Source: Kalmusia sp. IMI 367209 (Eukaryota; Ascomycota; Dothideomycetes; Pleosporales; Didymosphaeriaceae). Taken from it: a DNA stretch of 64,000 bases. Made by a program: the position numbers and the translations under genes. Positions within the stretch are counted from its first letter, which is position 1; each line of letters begins with the position of its first letter. Shown here piece by piece: positions 12,211 through 23,341 of this stretch. The notes under the pieces are model-generated. The model saw only the letters and a program-made list of their open reading frames with translations, did not search any database and was not told where the DNA came from. The DNA lies in contig JAPEUQ010000017.1 in assembly GCA_027946365.1 (NCBI GenBank), positions 744,001 through 808,000 of the forward strand. The letters run 5' to 3'.

Positions 12211-13467
12211 ATGCCGGGACCGACTGCTGACGAGCTGGTGCAGCGGAAGGTGTGTGCGCGATCCATTTTCTGCCGGCCTGGCTTGCTAACAGTGCCTGCA
12301 GAAACTCCAAGTGGGCATTGAAACTGTCAGCAACCAAGCATCCACAGACTTCCCAGGCCACTGGCCCGGCGAGAGCCATGAGTGGGACTTAGATTACTTC
12401 AAAGATGTATGTCTTTTTCATGCTCACCGGATATTCCTCCCCATTAGAAGCCATACTTATTGTCTCAGAACCTTCACATCGACTTCCACTCCGAGTCCGA
12501 TAATAAATTCGACCTCACATTCTCCCTCATTGGCGTTGATACCTCCGTCGCCAATGCCCTCCGCCGCATTCTCATTGCCGAAGTCCCTACTCTCGCCATT
12601 GAAGATGTCTTCATCTACCAGAATACCTCCATTATACAAGACGAAGTGCTCGCTCACAGGCTCGGCTTGATCCCATTGCGCGGTAATCGTGAAGCCCTGC
12701 GCTGGATGAAATGGTACCAAAAGCCGAACGCTGAACTGGGGGAAGAGACAGACACCAAAAGTGACTACAATTGTGTGCGACTGGCACTGAACGTAGAGTG
12801 CAAGTGGAAAGAGGGCGGTCTGGAGGCAGCAAAGAAGGGCGAGACGAATCCTGACGAGCTCTACGTACACCACAACATCTACGCCAAAGATATCACCTTC
12901 GAGCCTTTTGAGAAGCAGACAGAAGTCTTCCCAGAGGATGACGGGATACGCTCGTCGCATCCGGACATCCTCATCGCGAAGATGAGGCCAGGACAGCACA
13001 TTGAGCTTTTGATGCATGCGTACAAGGGCATCGGACAAGACCACGCGAAATTCTCGCCTGTGGCGACGGCGACATATAGACTCATGCCGACCATCGACAT
13101 CCTGAAGCCAATCGTCGGCGCCGACGCAAAGAAATTTGCGCGCTGCTTTCCCAAGGGCGTCATTAAGTTCGGAAAAGTCACCTCATCAGACGCCGAATCC
13201 CATCCCGAGGAATGCGCCGGCAAAGAAGGCGAGGTGAAAGCCGAAGTCGACAACCCAATGGCAGACACAGTGAGCAGAGAATGCCTCCGCCACCCCGAAT
13301 TCTCAAACAAAGTCAAGCTAGGCAGACTACGGGACCACTTCATCTTCAGAGTAGAGAGTACGGGGCAGTGGGATAGCGATGAGCTGTTCCTGGAGAGCGT
13401 GCGGTTATTGAAGATCAAGGCTCAGCGGATAAAGAGGGGCTTGAACTTGATGATGAACGATCAGTGA
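12211..13467 (+). CDS. RPC40: RNA polymerase I and III subunit AC40 (RPAC1)
   Basis: Three exons, 12211-12249, 12302-12406 and 12469-13467, with introns of 52 and 62 nt, give 380 residues. The protein is the alpha-like subunit shared by RNA polymerases I and III, which pairs with AC19 in the assembly core. Seen: the alpha-motif [50 protein letters not shown], and the C-terminal D-domain part ([19 protein letters not shown]). The short first exon codes for [13 protein letters not shown], and the second for the WDLDYFK segment usual before NLHIDF in this family. Three-exon phase is consistent throughout. Confidence 0.96.
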
Positions 13468-14026
13468 GGATAACTTGGGGAGAAAGATGGACTGTGGTTG
13501 GCGTTCTATACGATAAGCATTGCAGGCGTTCACTGGCATCAACGGTGGGTTGGGAAAGCGTTACGATATCACGGAGTGCGTGTGCGATATAGATCAATGA
13601 TCACTTGCTTCAATTTGCATACGGTCTGAATACATTGTGCCTAGACGTGCGGAGCCTCATCCTAAAGCACGGGCATCCTCTCTCAGTCCTGAACAACATT
13701 CCTCGTTCGTACAATCGTCCTCCTCAGTCAGCGTCGCACGTCAATCTTCAATATCAAATACAACCAAGAATTAGAGGTGCCAGTCAACTGGCGACATACA
13801 ATATGAACACATTCAAAGGAAATCAGGTGATACAACAAAGGTAACAGTACAAAAGCTAGGAAAATAGGGTATCAAATGACTGATGCTGCCATAAAGAAAC
13901 AAAGCAAATACTTAGAGGGGTGCTATTAGGGAGGACATGTTTGGGTGGAATGTTCGGGGAGAGACATTGAGTAGATGACGATGATGTGATGTTGCTTCTC
14001 TTCCATAAAGGCTGGCTTGTTGGTGA
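13468..14026. other. intergenic between convergent genes
   Basis: This is the 3' flank of RPC40 and of the next minus-strand gene. No coding signal or RNA gene was seen. Confidence 0.6.
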
Positions 14027-14943
14027 TTAGAGCTCAGCAAGTACCTCGTTGCAAAGGTTCTGGATGCTAGCTGGATCGAACCGCGGCCGAAAGCTAACGC
14101 TCTTCCGTGCCCAGCGCAACTGCTCCATATCACTGTTGCTAGAGTTCGAAGAGTCGCGACTGACAGGTCTCGAGCTCGTGGTAGAGCTGCGTGAGCGGAC
14201 GAAAGAGAAGCGGACTGCAGGCGAGGCAGATTTCAACTGCTGGACTTCGTGCAGATGCGAATGTATCATGGCGAGGAAGGAGAATAGGTCGGCGGAGAAC
14301 TGTTCTTCGTGATAGGCTCGAGCGGCATTGATAGTCATGATTGGGGCGGGTCGTCGTTTCTCGGGTCGGAAGCTTGACTGGTGTGACATAACTGGACGGT
14401 GAACAATATTTTGGGGGCTCTTGAATACGTTCCATGCCCTCTCTTCGACGTCGTCTAGTGAGCTGGTGCTAGATGCCGTCGATTGGTATGAGTGATTGGA
14501 CATGCGGCGGAAGCTGGTAACTTGATCTTCCTCGGATTTGGGAGATGAAGGGGAGAGAATGTCATCTAGATTGTATGGTTCGCTTGGTGTGAGAATGTCA
14601 ATAGCAGCACGATAGTGTTGTTCTGCTAAGTCGAGGCCCGAAGACCGGTGCTTGAGTGTCGTTTCACGTGCCATAGTGTCGTGGACCAGAGCGAAGTAAA
14701 AATGCAAATATGCTCTGTGGACGGGATGGATCTGAGGCTAATCAGCAAGTGTCAAATTACGAGGCATTGAACTTAGAAGTAAAGTGCACACGACGTTCTT
14801 CCAGGAGTACATACCTCATCATAGCCGCGAATTAGATAGCGCTCGCAGACGCTGGCACATTGAATGTAGCGTCTTGACTGGAAGAGCTGCTTAATCTCTG
14901 GGATTTTTGCCTTCATGTGATGGTAGTCACTTTCGGGAACCAT
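14027..14943 (-). CDS. conserved fungal TPR-like protein
   Basis: Two exons, 14943-14815 and 14731-14027, with an 83-nt intron (GTATGT..CTCAG), give 277 residues. The N-terminal ~95 residues are helical (IKQLFQSRRYIQCASVCERYL, then HRAYLHFYFALVHDTMA and LDLAEQHYRAAIDIL), in the spacing of two or three tetratricopeptide-like hairpins. The remainder is Ser-rich, with many SS, RPVSR and SNSS runs suited to phosphorylation, plus a conserved helical island (AYHEEQFSADLFSFLAMIHSHL). I recognise this layout from ascomycete hypothetical proteins but know no assigned function. Confidence 0.78.
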
Positions 14944-16278
14944 TGTGTTGTGTAGTCCTAAGCCATTAGCTGGTGTACAGGATTTCTGCCCGGTTATGCA
15001 AAGAAACTTACTTGAGTAGTTCTGATCTTATGTGGCCACCAAGTAATCCTTGTAAGTTTTTTTCGGTTGATTGGCTTTGTTGGTTCAGAGTAAACCTGCA
15101 AACGACTTTGGAGGGTCTGATTGTCGAGAGCAGCTGCGGGGACAGGGCAAGATAAGAACAGAGAGTTTGGCGCCAATTCAAGCGGCAATAGGGTTCAATT
15201 GATTGGAAAGCGTGACGAACAGAAACGGGACGAGCAAATGCAGACCGGCTGAAATCCTGAGACGGGCGCTCTGCGCTGAGCAATGCAGGTGTTGCTCGTT
15301 GCCGGGCAGAGCTGCAGGGATTATGCGACCGAAACAGATTGGAGAGACGCCGACAGCCAGGTGCTTCGCAGAAGCTTGCGACGAATACCGAACAGAAAAT
15401 ATGAGAAAGGAGGGCATTACAAGGCTATGTTATAGCCTGAGGAATCTTCCTGGTAAGCGTCTATGGGAAGGTTGGGGGCGGCAGAGGCAACCAGGTAGAT
15501 TGTTTCAACGCCTGCAAGTGGGTGCAGGCGTTGAAACAACCGCGAACCATGGTCGCGCGTTCTGCTTTCCCTTTGCGGGTGAAGCTTGCCTTGTCTGGGA
15601 TGCGTGCAGCCTGATTAGGCATGAACTGGACGCATACCCGGCTCACGATACTCTGCCGTGTCGCAACTGGGACGTCTGCGCGTTGGAGTTTTTGCTGTAC
15701 TGGTGCATGGCGCCATAGACCCTGGCTTCGCTGCGAGCCAACAGAGCGGAAACACCCTTCGACGTGTTAGTAGCTCTACAACAGTCCAATCAACGATGAA
15801 CGGGACGTCGACACATTCAGCCTTTCCACCAGATTTAGCAGGGCAGACCGCCGATACAACTCAGGTGATCCTGAAGACGATCGATCACTTGCAAATCTCG
15901 AGGCCGAGCGTTGAGTGTCAACGTGAAACAGTGGGCTTTCCATTGCTCTGATCGACCGGCTAAGCAATGCAAAAGAACCTACGGAGGAAGGCAAACAAAA
16001 AGACTCTATTTGGGTCCAAATGCTGCCACAGCTTCAAGGCATACTTCGGGTCGCTTTGTCCGTCGTATCAACCTACTTCCGTTGTAATGAAGTGGTTTGA
16101 ACATCTCGTGCATCACCGAAGCATGAAAACAAGTGCAACTGTAGTACGGTAACTCTACGAAAGATTTTGAGGCTGATTAGATGACAAAGGAGTATATGGA
16201 CAAGCTTTATTCTACACAGCCTAGCTCATGGCAGGAGAGCAGACGTTTTGGGTAAGTAGTCTAACATCACAAAATCCT
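14944..16278. other. intergenic, no gene supported
   Basis: A 171-codon open frame (15203-15718, plus) has a Cys/Arg-rich, non-protein-like composition and no recognised domain. It spans a perfect hairpin at 15500-15539. Nothing else is supported. Confidence 0.55.
15500..15539. repeat. perfect 17-bp inverted repeat, 6-nt loop
   Basis: The arm TTGTTTCAACGCCTGCA (15500-15516) is followed by AGTGGG and by its exact reverse complement (15523-15539). It lies in non-coding DNA about 560 bp upstream of the start of the TPR-like gene and 740 bp downstream of the ATP3 stop. Confidence 0.9.
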
Positions 16279-17430
16279 TTAGCTGTCCTCTGAAGCAGCC
16301 GCGCCAGTAATAATTTCGACAAGTTCGCCAGTAATAACGGCTTGACGAGTGCGATTGAACAGAATCTGGAACTTGTTGATCATATCACCAGCGTTCTTGG
16401 AGGCGTTCTGCAACACGTTAGCTTCTTGATTGATCAGTCGTAGGTGTTCTTAACATACGTCCATAGCGTTTCGTCGTGCAGACTGCTCGCAAGCGTGGCC
16501 CTCAGCCAGTGCCTAGCATGTATTAGCGACAGGTTCGATCCGTGCATTGTCCAAACGTACCCAGTAGAGCGAGTTGGCGAGCGCATATTCGCGGAGGTTG
16601 CCGAGGACCTCATCGTCGATTTCGAAAGCAGCGAAGTTGGCTAGATGCACTCAGTGAAAGTGGTCATCGATCAGATTCCCATACTTACGCGACTGCTGGA
16701 TGGCCTCCTCGGAGAAGGCCTCGATGCCGATGGGCTCGTAGCTCTGGGCGTTGATGAACTTGTTGTAGATTATCTTGATGGAAGCATAGTCGGTTGGGAG
16801 GGTAGAGACCTGGTCGGCGATGGCGGCAGCATCGGCAAAGGTGGGGACGTCCTTGCCAACGCCGGCGAAGTTGAGCACAATGTTCTTGCCGTTGGAACGG
16901 CTCAATTGGGCCTTGCACTTCTCGCCAATTACGACCAGGTCGGCCTCGGGCTGCTCGAGAAGGATCTTCCTCGTCGCTCTGGACATTCCAGAGTGGATAC
17001 CACCGCAGAGACCCTTGTCCGAGCTGCAGACCACGAGCAACGTCTTCTTGCCATCACCCTCCAGCGGCTTCGTCTCGGCCTTCTCGAACACGGTGTTGGA
17101 GGTCTCGCCGTAGGTGCGGGATTCGGTCATGGCCCTCTGGGCGCGGGTGAGCTTGGTGGAGGCGACAATCTTCATCGTCTTGGTAATTTTCTCGATGTTG
17201 CGAATCGACTTCAGACGGCCCTCGATCTCGCGCAGGGTGGCGTAGGTGGCCGCATTGGGGGCATTGAGGGGGCGGGCCTAGATGACAGGGCGCGGGTCAG
17301 TTCCTGATGCAATTGGAGATGCAATGGCTGCAGAGCGGGCGAAGGGGAGGCCGCTGGCGGGAGGAGCTTCGTACCGTGCGGCGGCGGCCAGGCCAGCCCT
17401 CAGAGCCGGACGCGCAGCTCGTGAAAGCAT
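16279..17430 (-). CDS. ATP3: ATP synthase F1 gamma subunit, presequence frame problem
   Basis: Exons read 17430-17375, 17277-16689, 16640-16561, 16512-16459 and 16407-16279. This is the rotor shaft of mitochondrial F1-ATPase. Hallmarks: [39 protein letters not shown], the join [20 protein letters not shown], and the C-terminal helix ending in [20 protein letters not shown]. The presequence begins [19 protein letters not shown]. The last three introns (48, 48 and 51 nt) are clean. The first is problematic: in the open frame a TAG at 17278-17280 stops translation, and the only good GT..AG intron removing it (17374-17278, donor GTACGA, branch CTGAC) leaves exon 1 one base short. With one added base the protein is 302 residues, as expected. 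A base missing from the GC-rich first exon is the simplest explanation. Confidence 0.92.
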
Positions 17431-18142
17431 TGTGGGTGCGCAAAGGGGAATGGAGATGGAGCGGAGATGGCTGCAGCCTGCGGGTCCGAGGTCGACTGCG
17501 TGGTGCTTGCGGGAGGTGCTGCTTCTTCTTCGGGGTTGCAAGAGTTGCACCTGCGTTGCGCTAGTGCAAGCGGTAACATTACATAAGGCAGCTGCCGGCA
17601 GCGGCGGCGGTGGAAGGCGCGCCCGGCCAAGACCAAGCAAGCACGGCAGCGGCCACCACGGCGAAGGCAACTTGCAGCGCGACAATAACTTTTCACGGCC
17701 AGCGGTGCACAATGGCTTCGCTCTCGTTCCGCTCACCAACAATATGCCGTGTCTGCGCGCGCCAGCCGAGGTGAGGGCGCGCTATTCGCGTACAAGTGGT
17801 GATTGTTACGGAATATTACCGGCTGGAGTGGACTTAGCGGCTGCAGCAGGGACTCAATCGCGAGTCTCGTTCGTTCGTGCCTTTCGACACTTAAGAGCCC
17901 GCGGTCCCTTTCTTCGCCCATCTCTCGCCTTTTCTTTTCTTTCCACCCTCCCTCCACCCTCACCTCTCATCCGTTGACCCTGTCACCGCCTCGCACACGC
18001 CCTCTCTCAAATATCGCCACGCCCTTGTGCGCGCTCGTTTGCTGCATCGCCGTCCCACGGGCCCTCGCCGGGCAAAGCTGAACTTCGTCGTTCTCGCACT
18101 CTCACCTGCAATCGCTCGCACCAGCAACCATCCGCCATCACC
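17431..18142. promoter_or_regulatory. bidirectional promoter ATP3 / TOP1
   Basis: This 712-bp spacer separates divergent ATP3 and TOP1. It is GC-rich near ATP3 and has pyrimidine-rich tracts from 17900 to 18010 before the TOP1 start, as in many fungal promoters. No protein gene is supported, despite long GC-rich open frames on both strands. Confidence 0.6.
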
Positions 18143-21100
18143 ATGTCATCGTCCGACGACGATGCGCCTATTGCGCGGGGCAGACCCAACGGAGGTGAGT
18201 TCTTTTACCTTTGGCGCAAACTGTTCGTTTCACCTTCCACGTATCTCTCTTCATAGGCTGCACGCGACGTCTGCGTACTTAGTCGCGCAGACCTCACCCC
18301 AATCACCCTCTGCTTCTGCCACGCCTCAACATCATGGCCAAATCTAACGCTCGCTTTGCAGCAAAATCCGAAGACCGCATACCCAAAGACGTTGACCAAA
18401 AATTGGACAAGGAGTTCCCCTCCAACGGCCATGTCGAGCCTGGTGTGTCCATTCGCATGGGCCCAGTCGAGGAGATGGAAGTCGATGTTCCGGCCACAAA
18501 TGGCAACCTCAACGGGAAGCGCAAGGCCCGCAGCAGCATCACGAACGGGACCACCTACAAAGAAGAGACCTCCGACGAAGATGATAAGCCGTTGGTGCGT
18601 TCTAGTCCTGGCCCCTTTGTGGGTTTTGCGCGCTGACTAGACCTAGAACAAACGCAGGCGAACATATCAGCAAGTCACGAAGCCCAAAGAAGAATCTGAC
18701 TCCGAACAAAGCGATGTACCTCTGGTCGCGCGTAAACCGCCCAAGGCCACCGCTGCTCAAATCGGAGAGTCGTCAGACTCGGACACGCCTTTGACCGAGA
18801 AGCTGGTCAAGCAAAAGGAGAAGATTGAAAAGGCAGCCACCAAGGAGGCCAAAGCCATTCGCAGCAAAGCGAAGGCTGCACCGACGCGCAAACCTAAGGA
18901 AGAGAGTGATAGTGACGACGAGCCCATCGCCAAGAAAAAGCAACCAGCGAAGCGGGCATCGAACGGCGTGAAAAAGGTAGAGTCCGACTCAGATGCGCCC
19001 CTTGCGAGGAAGGCACCACCAAAGAAAAAGATAAAAGCTGAAATCGCGACGCCTGCAAAGAAAGCTAAGGGAAAGACTAAAGTCGAGCCAAAGTCCGAGC
19101 AAGATCAGGAGGCAGAGGACGAAGAGGAGGAATATCGCTGGTGGGAAGACCCGACCAAAGGCGATGGCACCAAAAAGTGGACTACCTTGGAACACAACGG
19201 TGTCGTGTTCCCACCGCCATACCAGCCGCTACCCAAACATGTGAAGCTCATCTATAATGGCATTCCAGTGACGCTCCATCAAGATGCCGAAGAGGTTGCC
19301 ACTTTCTTTGGAAGCATGCTGAACTCCACCCACAACGTCGAGAACCCGACGTTCGTCAAGAACTTCTTCGAAGACTTCACAAGCATTTTGAACAAGACTG
19401 GCCATGCAAAAGACAAAGATGGCAACAATATAAAAATAAAGACATTCGAAAAATGCGATTTCAAGCCGATCTTCGAGTGGTTTGAGGCTGAACGTCTGAA
19501 GAAGAAGGCCCTCCCGGCTGCCGAAAAGAAGGCCCTCAAAGCAGAGAAGGATGCCGCCGAGGCACCATACATGTTTTGTACGTGGGATGGGCGCAAGCAA
19601 AAGGTTGGCAACTTCCGAGTCGAACCACCAGGCCTTTTCCGGGGCCGTGGTGAGCATCCCAAGACTGGACGCGTCAAGAAGCGCGTGACGCCGGAGCAAA
19701 TTACTATAAATATCGGCAAGGAGGCGAAAGTACCAGAACCTCCGGCGGGTCATCGCTGGAAGGAAGTTAAGCATGATCAAGAAGGCACGTGGCTTGCAAT
19801 GTGGCAAGAGAACATCAATGGCGCCTACAAGTACGTGATGCTTGCTGCCAACTCTGACATCAAGGGCCAAAGCGACTATAAGAAGTTTGAGAAGGCGCGA
19901 GAGCTCAAAAAGCACATCGATCGGATCAGAAATGATTATCGACGTGACCTGAAAGGAGAGAAGATGGGTAAGTCCAAAGTCGAAAGTGCGGTGTGACATA
20001 CAACTACTTCATGTATTAACTTTGCCCAGCAGACCGTCAGCGCGCTACCGCCATCTATCTCATCGATCAATTCGCTCTTCGTGCAGGTAATGAGAAAGGC
20101 GAAGATGAAGCAGAGACCGTAGGCTGCTGCTCACTGAAATTTGAGCATATTACCCTAAAGCCTCCTAATATCGTCATCTTCGATTTCTTGGGTAAAGACA
20201 GCATTCGCTTTTACGACGAAGTGACGGTTGATGAACAGGTTTTCAAGAACCTGAAGATCTTCAAAAAGCCGCCAAAGACAACCGGAGACGACATCTTCGA
20301 CAGGCTCACAACGTCCGCCTTGAACAAGCATTTGACCACCTATATGCCGGGCTTGACCGCCAAGGTCTTCCGTACATATAACGCGTCCTGGACCATGGCC
20401 AATCTTTTGAAGAAAATGAAGGCGACCGGCACAATTCCCGAGAAGGTTAAAGAGTACAATGACGCCAACCGCGAAGTGGCTATCCTGTGTAACCACAAGC
20501 GAACTGTAGCTGCTGGCCATGCTGGATCCATAGAGAAGATGCAAGAGAAGGTGAGGAATCCTCTGCCATTTCTTTTATTGATACTGACGGGTCGTAGATT
20601 AATGGTCTCCGGTATCAAGTCTGGAGGACCAAGCAGATGATTCTCGACATTGAGCCTAAGCTCAAAAAGAAGAAGGGGGCGGAGTTCTTCGAGCGGCCTG
20701 AAGACCTCGATGACGAGTGGGTCAAACAGCACATCGAGGGCCTCGTCGAAGAAAAGCGCCAGAAGACGCAGAAGAAGTTCGAAAAGGACAACGAAAAGCT
20801 CAAGGCGGATGGCAAAAAAGAAATGAAGGCTAGTGAGCTCAACGAGCTTCTCAAGGAGGCGGAAGACTTTGGCAAGAAAATGCGCAAAGAGCACAAGACG
20901 GGCAAGGTCGCAGCTGAGGGCAAAGGTCCTACGGTTGAGAAGATGGAAGCAGCCATCGACAAGCTCAGCCAACGAATTGAGACGATGAAGGTGCAAATGG
21001 AGGACAAGGAGGGCAACAAGGAGGTAGCTTTGGGCACCTCCAAAATTGTAAGTTTTCCCGGCATCTGTCATAGGCGAGGAGGCGGTGGACACTACTAACC

Positions 21101-21244
21101 TTTGGCCAGAACTACATTGACCCACGTCTCACGGTTGTCTTCTCGAAGAAGTTCAATGTGCCCATCGAGCGTTTCTTCTCGAAGACGCTGCGCGAGAAGT
21201 TTGATTGGGCAATCAAGTCGGTGGATGAAGATTGGGAGTTCTGA
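18143..21244 (+). CDS. TOP1: DNA topoisomerase I (type IB)
   Basis: Six exons, 18143-18194, 18362-18594, 18647-19967, 20030-20550, 20598-21047 and 21110-21244, with introns of 167, 52, 62, 47 and 62 nt, give 903 residues. It relaxes supercoils in the nucleus through a transient 3'-phosphotyrosine. Order: an acidic and Lys-rich N-terminal domain (~250 residues, with SDSE and KK clusters likely holding nuclear signals); the core from [54 protein letters not shown]; a charged coiled linker; and the C-terminal SKINYIDPR motif, whose Tyr (about residue 861) is the nucleophile and lies two codons into the last exon. Length fits the family. Confidence 0.97.
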
Positions 21245-22289
21245 GCCTATCTATATATATACACAACGGCTTTCAACTCCATGTAGGATGGTACATTTTG
21301 CATTTGGGGTGGAAAGTCGCGAAAGATGCCATGTAGCAGTCAAGAGGAGGCCATGGTCGGCCCCAGGATCAGCCAATCCTGCACGGACAGGGGTCGGCTT
21401 GTATGGAGTATGCGCTTGTTTGGATTTGGTGGTTTTGTTCTTTCCAGCATAGCGGTCGGGTTTTCCTCGTCAAGATTCCAGCCTCAGCATACACTCTCGA
21501 TAGAACTTGCTCAGTGCTTGTTTTGGGGGGGAAACATTCTATCATCACATCGACATGCTAGCAATATATACAATACAGGCAGCCCGAGTTGGCCTATGCA
21601 GATGTCGTGTGGTGGTGAAGGTCGAAGGTGAATGCAGGCAGGCATGTGGGTACGAAACCCTCGGATGCATGCGAGTGCGGGACGACGAGGGGACGGATGT
21701 TGCATCGGCGGTGTGCCTGCAGCGACCTCTACTTACTGGAACGATGATGGAAGGTGGGAAAAATGGAAGGTATCAGTGTTGGGCCAGACCGCGATCTTCC
21801 TCTTCTTGTGGTACGCGGGGCGTCATAGAAGGGCGCTTCGCCGGAAAAGCGTGCTGCTCGTGCATATCCATATTCAGTCGTGACGTCTGCCCTCGCATTG
21901 CACAGAATGAGGATCTGAGGTGCGCTGGCGACAAGGCGACACGGGCTGCGTTGTTTTTGTTGTTGTTGTCTGACCGCCTTATTTGTTGGAGGGTGCATGG
22001 TTCTGGGGGCGGGCGGGGGCGTCCAATACAATTCGAGTGTGCATGCAGCCTCGTCATGTCCGCCCGTTTGATATGCGCTGCTCGATCTGTGCGATCTGTG
22101 CCCTCAGGTGATGCAGAGATGGCATGTTTGCGTCCGGCATGGGGGCTGTTGGGGCATGGAGAGCGAGGTGTTGGGTGGACGTGATCCTATGCCAGCGTGC
22201 CATTGCCGATGCATGTGAGAATGAAGGCACGAGCTGGAGAGACTTGGAACGATTGAGATGGACCAGGCCGTGGGTCTGTCTGCTCAGGT

Positions 22290-22318
22290 CCCACGCCCAC
22301 GCCCACGCCCACGCCCAC
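22290..22318. repeat. CCCACG hexanucleotide microsatellite
   Basis: Four uninterrupted CCCACG units followed by CCCACA lie in the non-coding spacer upstream of the SDR gene. Confidence 0.9.
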
Positions 22319-22935
22319 AGCCGCCCCGCAAGCCGCGATGGATGCGGGAACGTTGAGCATGGCAGATCGCCCGATGGGCTGCGCAGCTCATGCGAGCAGC
22401 CCTGGGGCGTGTTTGCTGTTGGAGGGCTCGACGAACCACACGCCGGCCGATGACGGGGTACGGAGCAGCTCCCAACCGTGCAGATGCATGTCTAAGTTGG
22501 AGTGTTAACTCGCAAGTAGGGGATGGAGCCCCTGGAACACCCCGCCCGCTCAGGATGAACGTTCGTCATGCGACAACGGGGAGCAGCCGTCGAAGCGCCC
22601 CGGTGGAGCCCAGCGGTGCCCGTGTAGCTAGACCTGGGCATCGAAGCGTGGTACCGCACCTACAGCCTGCAGTGCCGCCATATCAGAGACGCCTTTTCTC
22701 TCTCTCTCTTTCTTCTTTGCCCTTTCAAGCTCGGATGGTGCATGCACCATGTCTGCAGCCACTGCTCCACAGCGTTCCCGCCATGGGGCTGCATCCAATA
22801 CAAAGCCTATCGACATGCTCTGCGCTACCGCACGCCTCGGGGCAAATCTGAAGCTTGCTGCGGGCCACTGACTCCCCGTGCACATTTATGTTCGCCCGCA
22901 CGCTCGTTGGGCACGCGTCGCTGATATTCTTCTCC

Positions 22936-22938
<3 letters not shown>

Positions 22939-23010
<72 letters not shown>
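22939..23010. repeat. compound microsatellite (CT)22-(GTCT)7
   Basis: A run of 22 CT units (22939-22982) passes directly into seven GTCT units (22983-23010), 330 bp before the SDR start codon. The tract is all pyrimidine on one strand in its first part. Confidence 0.93.
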
Positions 23011-23012
<2 letters not shown>

Positions 23013-23341
23013 GATCCTGATCCTCTTTCGCTCCGTCGTTGATCCTGATCCTCGCTGGGCTTGCTGAAACGGCATCTCCAATCGCGGACCAAGCGCCCCC
23101 TGCAATTGCATGCCCAAGCATCGAGTGCATACAGACGAGGCCCCGACGGCTGCGCTCTGACGGAACCAAAGACCTTGTTGTGCCCTTGACCCTGGCGGTT
23201 GCAGCCTGAGCACCGTCAACGTCCATCCTCCGCTCCGTGCAGCCACCCTAAGATTACAGATACACAGCGCGCCCACCGCCGCAACAATATTCGCATCTTG
23301 CTCTCCCAGTCCCAGTTCCCCCCCTGTGCGCGTCGCTCGTC

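Larger units (their letters stand above)
21245..23341. other. 2.1-kb GC-rich spacer with simple repeats
   Basis: Long open frames here (for example 21507-22184) overlap on several frames, are rich in Arg, Cys and Gly and show no domain. They look like by-products of high GC. The spacer carries two simple repeats (22290-22318 and 22939-23010), and from ~23040 on probably the promoter and leader of the SDR gene. Confidence 0.6.

Noticed and set aside
15203..15718. 171-codon open frame on the plus strand
   Set aside because: Composition rich in Cys and Arg, crosses the perfect hairpin, and no recognisable protein.
16513..16560. T-arm-like GGTTCGATCC suggesting a tRNA
   Set aside because: It lies inside a short ATP3 intron with no acceptor stem or anticodon arm; chance match.
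17307..17977. Long GC-rich plus-strand frames opposite the ATP3 start
   Set aside because: They overlap the ATP3 presequence and divergent promoter; no domain.
19229..19999. 256-codon antisense frame within TOP1
   Set aside because: Mirror of a conserved Lys/Glu-rich coding exon; no independent evidence.
21507..22184. 225-codon open frame in the TOP1-SDR spacer
   Set aside because: Overlapping open frames in several phases and biased composition indicate a GC effect, not a gene.
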